A stretch of DNA of 64,000 nt from Parabacteroides acidifaciens (GTDB lineage: Bacteria; Bacteroidota; Bacteroidia; Bacteroidales; Tannerellaceae). Below the pieces are notes generated by a model. The model saw nothing but the letters and a program-made list of their open reading frames with translations. It did no database searches and was not told the origin of the DNA. Made by a program: the position numbers and the translations under genes. The stretch is from contig NZ_QREV01000011.1 in NCBI RefSeq assembly GCF_003363715.1, forward strand, positions 45,594-109,593, read 5' to 3'. Positions within the stretch are counted from its first letter, which is position 1. The number at the start of each line of letters is the position of its first letter. This document shows, piece after piece, positions 1-7,419 of this stretch.

Positions 1-187
1 CAGCCAATTGCCCGAAATGCCGGCAGAAGAAAGAGAGAGGCGTGAGAAGATGCAGGCCCAGATGAAGAAAGCCATGGAAAAGGAAAAAACGCTACATAAA
101 AGCGGAGCGAAACTCGACACGATCGCTCTCACCAAAGAAGAAAAAGAAAAGGCGCGAAAATTGTTGAAAGAGGCAGGGCTGGAATAA
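1..187 (+). CDS. C-terminal end of a TPR-type secreted protein (partial)
   Basis: Only the last 61 codons of this gene are in the window; the frame is open from base 2 to the TAA at 185-187. The visible tail is very rich in Lys, Glu and Arg and contains LPEMPAEERERREKMQAQMK. This resembles the tail of the next gene (LPEIPANEKKFMDEMDAAIK), including the position of the LPE-P-E motif and the basic helix after it. The inference is that the two genes are tandem paralogues, and that the missing N-terminal part is a signal peptide plus TPR repeats as in the neighbour. The intergenic distance is 33 bp, so the genes are probably co-transcribed. Function unknown. Confidence 0.7.
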   Translation, partial: SQLPEMPAEERERREKMQAQMKKAMEKEKTLHKSGAKLDTIALTKEEKEKARKLLKEAGLE

Positions 188-220
188 ACGGAATATCTAA
201 ACATTAAATCGATAAATAAT

Positions 221-1798
221 ATGAAAAAGCAGATTCAAACGATACGGAAGCGGGTAGTGGTTTGGATGTGCCTGGCCCTTTGCTCGCTGTCTGTTTTCGG
301 ACAGGAACAGATCCCGACACTCCAGGAGTTGGTAAACCGCAAACAGTTTGCTGCTGCCGTGGCGCGCGCCGGAAGCCTTACGCCGGCTGACTCGGCCGAC
401 TATGCTACGATGTCTGCTATCGGACAAGCCTATGAGGGTTTGCTTCAATATAGGGATGCGTATGCCTGTTATCAATATTGTTATCGGATGGATACGACGA
501 GCTATGATGCCCTGAGTTCCGTTGCACGCATGGCTATGAATTTAGGGAAGGCTTCTGTCGCGCAGGATTGTTTTCAGAAAGTGTTGCAGAACGACAGTAC
601 GGACTTCTTTGCCAATTACCAGTTAGGCCGCCTGTATGTCCAGTTGGGTGATTATGAGAATGCGATCCGCCGCTTCGATGTTTTGCGGAATCAGGATACT
701 GCGGTTGTGAATCCTGTCATCTACCGGAATCTTGCAGACTGCTATATGAAGATTAATGCGATCGATTCGGCTACGATCTGCTATTTCCAGGCGCATGATG
801 CCAACCGGGAGAATGCCGGTCTTGCCAGTGCTTTGGTCAACTGCCTGCTCCGGCAGGGAGGGCCGAATGTGCTGGATGCCATTGAGGTATGCGACACAGC
901 TCTGTATTATAATCCCGGAAACCATGCTCTGATGGGAAACAAGGCGATGGCCTATTATATGAATAAAAACTATGAGGAGGCAGACTCCATTTATGAAGTC
1001 TTGCTGGCGGAGAAAGACTCTTCCTTCTTTACGTTGAAGTATGGCGGTGCGGCCCGTTATCTGTCCGAACGCGCTTTCGACGCAATCCCGTTGCTCGAGA
1101 AAGCTTACTTGAAAGATACGGCGGATGTGGAAACGACTTTGCTTTTAGGGGCGGCCTTAGGAAAGACATATGACCGGAAGCGCGCCCTCGAACTGTTTGA
1201 CCGGGCGGAGCAGTTGATGCGTCCGAATGAAGCGTTGGCCAATATGTTGCTGTTTTCCCGTGGTGAGACTTTATGGGCCGACGGGCAGGGATATAAGGCG
1301 GATGCCATGTTCTATAAAGCTTGGCTGGAAAATAAGGATCGTCTCGATTTGCTGTTTCGTATTGACCGGCAGTATGGCAATTGGGGAGTGGTAGATTACG
1401 GAACTGACGAGCGGAAGTCACGCGCTTTGTTTATCAAGAACCTTTTCCTGAACGAGTGTTTCCGTACTCGTCGTAAGACAGAAGGTTTCCATGCCTACCG
1501 GAGATTCCTGCAATATATGTATGAAGAGGCCTTCTTCCAGAATAAAAAAGAACTGGTAATGATTGCTCCTAATGGAAAAAGGAGCAAACTGGCTGTTGAA
1601 GACTTAAAGACATTAATCGACCGCCTGCCGGAAATCCCCGCCAATGAGAAAAAGTTTATGGACGAAATGGATGCCGCAATCAAGAAATCCCGTGAAATGA
1701 AAAAGAACGGCCAGACGGACACCGCCCTTTTCAACGCAGGCAGGAAAGCTGTACAGAAAGCAGAACAAGAGGGCGAAGCTAAACAGAAAGAGAACTAA
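221..1798 (+). CDS. Secreted TPR-repeat protein
   Basis: A 525-aa protein with a basic N-terminus and hydrophobic stretch (VVVWMCLALCSLSVFG) that looks like a Sec signal peptide cleaved before QEQ. Residues about 35-430 are helical repeats with TPR-like spacing, for example GQAYEGLLQYRDAYACYQYC, YQLGRLYVQLGDYENAIRRF and YRNLADCYMKINAIDSATIC. The last 90 residues are charged and resemble the partial gene just upstream. TPR proteins are protein-binding scaffolds; no catalytic motif is visible. It is followed after 20 bp by four beta-propeller genes on the same strand, so it is probably part of a cell-envelope operon whose role cannot be named from sequence. Confidence 0.85.
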   Translation: MKKQIQTIRKRVVVWMCLALCSLSVFGQEQIPTLQELVNRKQFAAAVARAGSLTPADSADYATMSAIGQAYEGLLQYRDAYACYQYCYRMDTTSYDALSSVARMAMNLGKASVAQDCFQKVLQNDSTDFFANYQLGRLYVQLGDYENAIRRFDVLRNQDTAVVNPVIYRNLADCYMKINAIDSATICYFQAHDANRENAGLASALVNCLLRQGGPNVLDAIEVCDTALYYNPGNHALMGNKAMAYYMNKNYEEADSIYEVLLAEKDSSFFTLKYGGAARYLSERAFDAIPLLEKAYLKDTADVETTLLLGAALGKTYDRKRALELFDRAEQLMRPNEALANMLLFSRGETLWADGQGYKADAMFYKAWLENKDRLDLLFRIDRQYGNWGVVDYGTDERKSRALFIKNLFLNECFRTRRKTEGFHAYRRFLQYMYEEAFFQNKKELVMIAPNGKRSKLAVEDLKTLIDRLPEIPANEKKFMDEMDAAIKKSREMKKNGQTDTALFNAGRKAVQKAEQEGEAKQKEN

Positions 1799-1818
1799 AC
1801 AACAAATAAACACATTGT

Positions 1819-2994
1819 ATGAGGCACTGTTTCTTTCTACATATCAGCCTAATATTATTCCTGTTGGTGAATTGTCTTTCATCGCAGGCGCAAACGATAA
1901 TCCCTTTTGCCAAAGGTGTTGAGACGAAGCAAGAAATACCATTGAGTAGAATTGCTGCAAGTGTAAAATATATTCCGTTGGAAACGACACCGGATAATCT
2001 GTTGGATCAGGGAGCTACTCATTTAAAGGTGGCTTTTGCCGGCAAATACCTGTTTGTTTGTGATGGACATCATATTTATCAGTTTACCCCAGAGGGGAAG
2101 TATATCCGCAAGATCGGAAAAAGAGGGCAAGGGCCGGGAGAATTTCAGAAACATATCCTTGCTGTTGTCTATGATGAGACGAAAGAACATATTATCGCAA
2201 CCGATTATTTAGGAGGGAAGGCAATCGTTTTCTCTTTTGAAGGCAAATATCTGTATGATTTTAAAATTAAAGGGCAAATCCTTGCTTTTCTTCCTCCCGA
2301 TGGGCTCTATGAATATACAGGAAATTATGTATTCTCGAAAGATAGGACAGGAGTGGATTTGATAATGATGAACGACGAGGGGAAGAAGTTGAAAGAGTTC
2401 CGGTTTAATTATGTGGAAGGGAAACGTTATCCGTCCATTTTCGAAGATGGCTTGTTTTATAATTATCAAGGGAATGTATATTATAAGAACCCGTTTGAGA
2501 ATCAAATATTCAGAATTGAAGGAAAGAAGAAGGTTCCGGCTTACGAATTGGATTTGGGGACTTATGCTAAATATGAGAAAGAAGATCCCTCAAAGATCGC
2601 ATTGGATAAGAAGAATGGTGTTGGCGGAGTTTTACCGACAGAAGCAGGAAAGAAACGTTTCACGTTTACGAATCTATTTGAAACAGATTCTTATTTGTAT
2701 ATCCGTTTTTACCAACAGGAAGAATGGCGTCTGGGCTTGTATGACAAGCAGGCAGGAAAAGTCTTGCGGGTTTGCTCTTCCAAAATGGGAAAGGATGGAT
2801 TTGTAGATGATCTGGAAGGCGGTACTCCGTTTATGCCTGTTCGGGGGAATGAAAAGATTCTGATAAATATGATCCCGGCAGAATACTTGTTGGAAAAGGT
2901 GAATCCTTCGCAGGCCAAAGGTTCCCTAAAGAAAGCGATGGAGAATCTGTTGGAGGATGATAATCCTGTGTTACAAGTGGTAACTTTAAAATAA
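1819..2994 (+). CDS. Secreted 6-bladed beta-propeller protein (paralogue 1 of 4)
   Basis: A 391-aa protein with a signal peptide ending at SSQAQ. The body shows the pattern of Bacteroidales 6-bladed beta-propeller proteins (DUF5128/NHL-like): an opening strand IIPFAKGVETKQEIPLSRIA, the IPLETTPDNLL motif, then blades such as YLFVCDGHHIYQFTPEGKYI, KIGKRGQGPGEF and IVFSFEGKYLYDF. The C-terminus carries the family ending LLEDDNPVLQVVTLK. No catalytic residues are recognisable; NHL-like propellers usually bind protein or glycan. It lies 20 bp after the TPR gene and 7 bp before its closest relative. Bases 1884-1928 are identical to 3061-3105 in the next gene, indicating recent duplication or gene conversion. 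Confidence 0.88.
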   Translation: MRHCFFLHISLILFLLVNCLSSQAQTIIPFAKGVETKQEIPLSRIAASVKYIPLETTPDNLLDQGATHLKVAFAGKYLFVCDGHHIYQFTPEGKYIRKIGKRGQGPGEFQKHILAVVYDETKEHIIATDYLGGKAIVFSFEGKYLYDFKIKGQILAFLPPDGLYEYTGNYVFSKDRTGVDLIMMNDEGKKLKEFRFNYVEGKRYPSIFEDGLFYNYQGNVYYKNPFENQIFRIEGKKKVPAYELDLGTYAKYEKEDPSKIALDKKNGVGGVLPTEAGKKRFTFTNLFETDSYLYIRFYQQEEWRLGLYDKQAGKVLRVCSSKMGKDGFVDDLEGGTPFMPVRGNEKILINMIPAEYLLEKVNPSQAKGSLKKAMENLLEDDNPVLQVVTLK

Positions 2995-3001
2995 TCCCGG
3001 A

Positions 3002-4168
3002 ATGAAATGTCGTTTATTAATTAGTTTTGTGTCGCTTTTGATGTCTGCTTCTGTTTCATTGCAGGCGCAAACGATAATCCCTTTTGCCAAAGGTGTTGAG
3101 ACGAAAAAGGAGATTAGGTTAAGTGAGGTTGCTTCTGGTATCAAATATATTCCATTGGAGACAACTGCAGAGTCTTTGTTGGGACAAGATATTTTGGATG
3201 TTACTTTTGCCGGAGGTTATCTGTTTGTCTGCGATTATGGCAAGGTGTTTCAGTTTACACCGGAAGGTAAATTTGTCCGCCAGATAGGAAGAGTGGGGCA
3301 AGGACCGGGTGAATATAACCAAAGCGTTTTGGCTGTAGCCTATGATGCCGCAAAGAAACAGATATTCTTGAGCGATATGCGGCAGGGGAAAGTGCTGGTC
3401 TATTCTTTTGACGGGACGTTTATAAAAGATATAAAGACGGAAGTGGGGGCGACAAGTCCTTATGTGGATGCGGCCGGAAACTTATTTACAATGTCAAGCG
3501 AATATCTTCATTCCAAAGACCGGAAGGGAGATGACTTATTTGTTTATAATCAGGATGGAAAACGATTGTATGGCTTGCCGTTCCATTTTGAAAAGGGGAA
3601 AAGTTATCCCGGAATCGTGTTTGTTCCGGCTATACTCTATCCGTATGATGGTAATCTCTTTTATAAGAATCCGTTGGAATCGACAATCTTCCGCTTGGAT
3701 GGAAAGAAAAAGGTGCCGGTCTACAAGTTGGATTTGTCACAGTATGAGAAACTATCCGCAGAAGAAGAGAAACTTTTATTAGATACCAAAAACAAAGCAG
3801 GCACCGCCCTTTCGAATGAAAAGAAGTTTTATTTCTATACCCTTATGGAAACCGGTAAGCAGATGGGGATTTATTATGCGCAGGAAGATGAACGTCGTTT
3901 TGCCTGGTATGACAAGCAAACCGGGAAAGTCTGCCGTGTCCGTTCTCCTCATGCCGATAAGGATGGCTTTACGGATGATCTGGAAGGGGGCTGCCCGGTG
4001 ATGCCTTATTTCCTGCGGGATGGCAAGTTGATAGGTGTTGTTCCTGCCTCTGTCTTGCTGGATAAGGTAAAGCCCGGTCAGGCAAAAGGTTCTTTAAGGC
4101 AGGTGATAGAAGATTTGATGGAAGATGATAATCAAGTGTTGCAAGTCATTACATTAAACACTAAATGA
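3002..4168 (+). CDS. Secreted 6-bladed beta-propeller protein (paralogue 2 of 4)
   Basis: A 388-aa sister of the preceding gene, with signal peptide (SLLMSASVSLQAQ), the same mature N-terminus IIPFAKGVETK and the same C-terminal signature LMEDDNQVLQVITLN. Blade motifs include YLFVCDYGKVFQFTPEGKFV, QIGRVGQGPGEY, VLVYSFDGTFIKD and FYKNPLESTIFRLDGKKKVP. The two proteins align along their full length without large gaps, so this is a complete paralogue and not a fragment. Like paralogue 1 it has no lipobox, whereas paralogues 3 and 4 are lipoproteins, so the array pairs two periplasmic (or secreted) with two membrane-anchored forms. Confidence 0.88.
   Translation: MKCRLLISFVSLLMSASVSLQAQTIIPFAKGVETKKEIRLSEVASGIKYIPLETTAESLLGQDILDVTFAGGYLFVCDYGKVFQFTPEGKFVRQIGRVGQGPGEYNQSVLAVAYDAAKKQIFLSDMRQGKVLVYSFDGTFIKDIKTEVGATSPYVDAAGNLFTMSSEYLHSKDRKGDDLFVYNQDGKRLYGLPFHFEKGKSYPGIVFVPAILYPYDGNLFYKNPLESTIFRLDGKKKVPVYKLDLSQYEKLSAEEEKLLLDTKNKAGTALSNEKKFYFYTLMETGKQMGIYYAQEDERRFAWYDKQTGKVCRVRSPHADKDGFTDDLEGGCPVMPYFLRDGKLIGVVPASVLLDKVKPGQAKGSLRQVIEDLMEDDNQVLQVITLNTK
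3061..3105 (+). repeat. 45-bp exact repeat shared with 1884-1928
   Basis: The 45 bases covering the signal-peptide cleavage region and first mature residues are identical at 1884-1928 and 3061-3105, starting gcaggcgcaaacgataatcc. The flanks diverge quickly into ordinary paralogue-level similarity. The identity runs through third codon positions, which points to recent duplication or gene conversion rather than protein constraint alone. Confidence 0.9.
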
Positions 4169-4188
4169 TAATTTAATAATACATATTT

Positions 4189-5382
4189 ATGACATACAAG
4201 CCCTTATTTCTAATAGGTTTGGCTTTCCCCCTTTTTTCATGTGGAGGTAACAAACAGGCGGAGCAACCGGAAGAAGCGGAAGCCCGGGTTTTAGAATATC
4301 CGGTCACGATCTCTTTTGATAAAGGGATCGAGACGGAGCGCGAAGTGCTGTTAAGTGAGATCGCCAAAGAGGTAAAGATCGTGCCTCTGGAAACAAGACC
4401 GGAGTGTCTGGTTGCCAAAGTGAACAGGGGAATGATTCAGATGGTGGACCATAATTTGTTTATTCCGTGCAGCGAAGGCTTGTTGCAGTTTACGGATGAC
4501 GGGAAGTTTGTCCGTTCGGTTGCAAAACGGGGGCAAGGGCCGGGAGAATACAATATGATTCGCCATATCGCAGTGAGTGACCGGTTGAAACAGGTCTATC
4601 TGATGGATCACGGAAAGGTTCATTCCTATTCGTTGGATGGTACATTTCTGAAGGAGAGCCAGATTCCTTTTTGCTGGCAGTTCACTTTGTTGGGAGACAG
4701 CATTTATGCAGGTTATATTTATAATAATACAGGTCAGAAGAAAGATCGCCTGATTCTGGTCGACCAGAAAGGTGATACCTTGAAGTCTTTCCCTCAATAC
4801 GATCAGTTTACGATCGAGAGCGGGCTGAACTATTATTTGTGGGGGCGTTATGACCGTTATGTTTATTCCTATAAAGACGAGGCTTGTTGTAAGGAATATT
4901 ATAATGACACAGTCTTTACGATTACCCCGGAAGAACTCCAACCGCGTTATATTCTGGAATTGGGGAAGTATAAGATTCCGAAGGAAAGACGTTTCGAACT
5001 GTTGGAAGGAAACTGGCAGGCTTATTCCGAACCGGCGCGCGCTTATCTGCGTCCGGATTTCTTGGAAACTTCCCAATGGGTGTTTCTCCCTTATGCAACT
5101 TGGGATGTGACCAATAAAGACGAGCGTCCTCAATTGGCGATGTATAATAAGAAAACGGGAGAATGCTATAAGGTGAAAGACGGGCAGATCAGGAATGACA
5201 TGCAAGGCGGAGTTTCTTTCTATCCGGCTGTCCGTGTGGCAGATGATGTTCTGCTCTATTATTGGGAAGCCTCCGAACTTTTGGAATTGGCGGAAAGCAT
5301 TCCCGCTATCCGGCAAAATGAACAATTGAAGAAACTAAAGGATGACGATAATCCTGTGGTGATGTTGGTAACATTAAAATAA
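4189..5382 (+). CDS. 6-bladed beta-propeller lipoprotein (paralogue 3 of 4)
   Basis: A 397-aa protein starting MTYKPLFLIGLAFPLFSCGG: the FSC lipobox predicts lipidation at Cys18. A short acidic linker (AEQPEEAEARVLEYP) precedes the family core, which begins FDKGIETEREVLLSEIAKEV and IVPLETRPECL. Visible blade motifs are LLQFTDDGKFVRSVAKRGQG, KVHSYSLDGTFLKE and YILELGKYKIPKERRFELL, with the family ending KLKDDDNPVVMLVTLK. It is more similar to paralogue 4 than to 1 and 2. The gene lies 20 bp after paralogue 2 and 8 bp before paralogue 4, so all four are probably one transcription unit. Confidence 0.88.
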   Translation: MTYKPLFLIGLAFPLFSCGGNKQAEQPEEAEARVLEYPVTISFDKGIETEREVLLSEIAKEVKIVPLETRPECLVAKVNRGMIQMVDHNLFIPCSEGLLQFTDDGKFVRSVAKRGQGPGEYNMIRHIAVSDRLKQVYLMDHGKVHSYSLDGTFLKESQIPFCWQFTLLGDSIYAGYIYNNTGQKKDRLILVDQKGDTLKSFPQYDQFTIESGLNYYLWGRYDRYVYSYKDEACCKEYYNDTVFTITPEELQPRYILELGKYKIPKERRFELLEGNWQAYSEPARAYLRPDFLETSQWVFLPYATWDVTNKDERPQLAMYNKKTGECYKVKDGQIRNDMQGGVSFYPAVRVADDVLLYYWEASELLELAESIPAIRQNEQLKKLKDDDNPVVMLVTLK

Positions 5383-5390
5383 GAATAGCT

Positions 5391-6587
5391 ATGTGTAAGC
5401 ATTTATTTCTAATTAGCCTGGCGTTCTCTCTTTTTGCCTGTGGTGGAAAGCAGACCGAACAACAGTCGGTAGCCGAAGTGGAACCGGTAGAACCCGAATA
5501 TCCCATAGCTGTTCCGTTTGAAGCGGGAGTCGGTGTGGAACGGGAAATGAAACTGAGCGATATTGCCGACTCGGTACGGTATATTCCGTTGGAGACGAAA
5601 GATAATTGCCTGATTGATTTTATTAATTCGGGTACTGTGGTTAAAACCGGTAAATACTGGTTCGTATCGAGTAATACAGTGTTATACCAATATACGTTAG
5701 ACGGGAAATTTATCCGGACGATCGGTTCACGGGGTGGAGGTCCCGGACAATTCAATTATTTCCAGCAAGTCGACGTAAATGAAGACTCCGGGTTGGTCTT
5801 TATGCTGACGACTTCCGGGAAGATAAATGTGTATAATATGGAGACGGGGAAGTTTCTTTATGATATAAAGACGCCCGACAGAGATCCGGCTCAGTTTGCC
5901 ATGTTGAATGATAGCCTGGTTGCGACCTTTATGCTTAACAGCAGTGGGCAACAGAAAGAGCGTATTCATATCTCGAACCCGAAATGTGAGATATTGAATA
6001 CCTTTTACCGTTCCGATTTGTTTGAGATGAAAAGCGGAATCCGGAGGTTAATGATGAGTGGAATTGACCGGTATATGTTCCATTATGATGGCAAGGTTTG
6101 TTATAAAGAGTTTTATTGTGATACCTTATTTGTTGTTACGAATGATGAACTTCAACCGCGTTATATCATTGATCTGGGTAAATATTCCATTCCTCTCGAC
6201 TGCCGGATGGAAGTATGTGATGGAGATTGGAAAACGTATGCCACAGTCGCAGCCCCTTATATCCGCAACCAGGTGATTGAAACGGATTCTCTGCTTTTCA
6301 TGCCTTATAATTATTGGGCGGGAGAGAGAACCCGCCACATGGTGCTTTATGACAAAAAAGCGAAGGAATGTTTTTCCATCCCGGGCGGTTATATAAAGAA
6401 TGACTTTCCCGGTGCCTTACCTTTGCGTCCGGCAACATCTCTGGATAAGAATCTTCTGCTCTCGGTTTGGGAGGTTGAAGAGATCATGAAAGAGGCTGAA
6501 AAGAATCCCGCTGTATTGGATCATCCCCAATTGAAGAAATTGACAGAGGATGATAATCCGGTATTGATGTTGGTCTATTTGAAATAA
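5391..6587 (+). CDS. 6-bladed beta-propeller lipoprotein (paralogue 4 of 4)
   Basis: A 398-aa lipoprotein (signal peptide MCKHLFLISLAFSLFAC, lipobox Cys17) followed by an acidic linker and the same propeller core (EAGVGVEREMKLSDIADSV, YIPLETKDNCL, YQYTLDGKFIRTIGSRGGGP). It keeps the blade ending YIIDLGKYSIPLDCRMEVC and the C-terminal TEDDNPVLMLVYLK of the family. It closes the array: the next gene is 228 bp away and unrelated. Such proteins are common and expanded in gut Bacteroidales; their ligands are unknown. Confidence 0.88.
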   Translation: MCKHLFLISLAFSLFACGGKQTEQQSVAEVEPVEPEYPIAVPFEAGVGVEREMKLSDIADSVRYIPLETKDNCLIDFINSGTVVKTGKYWFVSSNTVLYQYTLDGKFIRTIGSRGGGPGQFNYFQQVDVNEDSGLVFMLTTSGKINVYNMETGKFLYDIKTPDRDPAQFAMLNDSLVATFMLNSSGQQKERIHISNPKCEILNTFYRSDLFEMKSGIRRLMMSGIDRYMFHYDGKVCYKEFYCDTLFVVTNDELQPRYIIDLGKYSIPLDCRMEVCDGDWKTYATVAAPYIRNQVIETDSLLFMPYNYWAGERTRHMVLYDKKAKECFSIPGGYIKNDFPGALPLRPATSLDKNLLLSVWEVEEIMKEAEKNPAVLDHPQLKKLTEDDNPVLMLVYLK

Positions 6588-6650
6588 GTAATTTTATTAA
6601 CCCGGCACAGACTCGGCATTTAATACATTTCTATATCCTTCGTCACTATT

Positions 6651-6670
6651 GGGCAGTTCGCGAACTGCCC
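6651..6670. repeat. Perfect 20-bp intergenic palindrome
   Basis: GGGCAGTTCGCGAACTGCCC reads the same on both strands with no spacer and is followed by CTAC. There is no T run, so it is a poor intrinsic terminator. It lies 64 bp after the propeller array and 145 bp before the ORF6N gene. It could be a dimer-protein binding site or a dispersed repeat copy; one window cannot decide. Confidence 0.8.
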
Positions 6671-6771
6671 CTACAAAGCCTGTCCATGAATTAGTGGATG
6701 GGGAGCTTTGGGTTAGTTTCTCCTTAGGGAAGAGATAGTTTATGCAAATTCATCTTTTAGTACTCCTGCTA

Positions 6772-6803
6772 CTTGTGTACTAACGAAATGATGAGTATGT
6801 TTG
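6772..6803 (+). promoter_or_regulatory. Bacteroidota-type promoter for the ORF6N gene
   Basis: CTTG (6772-6775), a 20-nt spacer and TATGTTTG (6796-6803) fit the -33/-7 pattern of the Bacteroidota primary sigma factor. The expected transcription start is about 6 nt before the ATG at 6816, giving a very short leader. Confidence 0.5.
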
Positions 6804-6815
6804 TAAAATATAAAT

Positions 6816-7400
6816 ATGACTATGGAATTAGCTATTATACAGAATAGAATATATGATATTAGGGGGCAGAAAGTCATGATTGATAGAGATCTGGCAGAGC
6901 TTTATCAGGTGGAAACAAGGCGATTGAATGAAGCTGTCAAAAGAAATATCAAACGTTTCCCCTCTGATTTTATGTTTCAACTGACTAAAGGAGAGTTTGA
7001 AAGTTTGATGTCGCAATTTGCGACATCAAGTAGAGGTGGAACCCGTAAACTCCCATTTGCGTTTACAGAACAAGGTTTAGCTATGCTATCGGGTGTCTTG
7101 AACAGTGATGTAGCTATAGAGGTGAATATCTCCATTATGCGTGCTTTTGTTGCCATCCGTCGCACGATGGTTATGTCCCCGGATAATGATATTAAAAGGC
7201 TACAGAATGAGATGAAAGAATTGAAGGAATACATAGAAGATGTATTTACTGATTATAATGATATAAATGATGACACAAGAGTGCAATTGGAACTTATAAA
7301 TCAGGCGATTGCACAGTTGCAAGGGCGAGGACGGTTTCCTGAAACTCATAAGCCGGTAGGATATGATGTTATTTTGAAAGAAATAGAAAAAAGTAAATAA
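6816..7400 (+). CDS. ORF6N domain DNA-binding protein
   Basis: A 194-aa protein. Residues about 8-95 match the ORF6N domain found in phage and mobile-element regulators: [51 protein letters not shown] and [15 protein letters not shown]. This is followed by a predicted helical segment ([15 protein letters not shown]) and a coiled-coil-like C-terminus. The domain is regarded as DNA binding. The gene stands alone, with its own promoter and no phage neighbours, which is usual for scattered ORF6N genes in Bacteroidales. An in-frame perfect palindrome (7005-7029) lies within the codons for [10 protein letters not shown]. Start chosen at the ATG 13 nt after the -7 box. Confidence 0.88.
   Translation: MTMELAIIQNRIYDIRGQKVMIDRDLAELYQVETRRLNEAVKRNIKRFPSDFMFQLTKGEFESLMSQFATSSRGGTRKLPFAFTEQGLAMLSGVLNSDVAIEVNISIMRAFVAIRRTMVMSPDNDIKRLQNEMKELKEYIEDVFTDYNDINDDTRVQLELINQAIAQLQGRGRFPETHKPVGYDVILKEIEKSK
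7005..7029. repeat. In-frame palindrome inside the ORF6N gene
   Basis: Left arm TTGATGTCGCAA (7005-7016), one spacer base and right arm TTGCGACATCAA (7018-7029): 12 bp of perfect inverted symmetry inside coding sequence. It encodes the segment around MSQFATS, between the FQLTK strand and the conserved GG-RKLP-AFTEQG motif. Confidence 0.9.
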
Positions 7401-7419
7401 GATTGCTTCAAGATTTGCA

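Noticed and set aside
6651..6670. Palindrome as terminator of the propeller operon
   Set aside because: No T run follows it on either strand.
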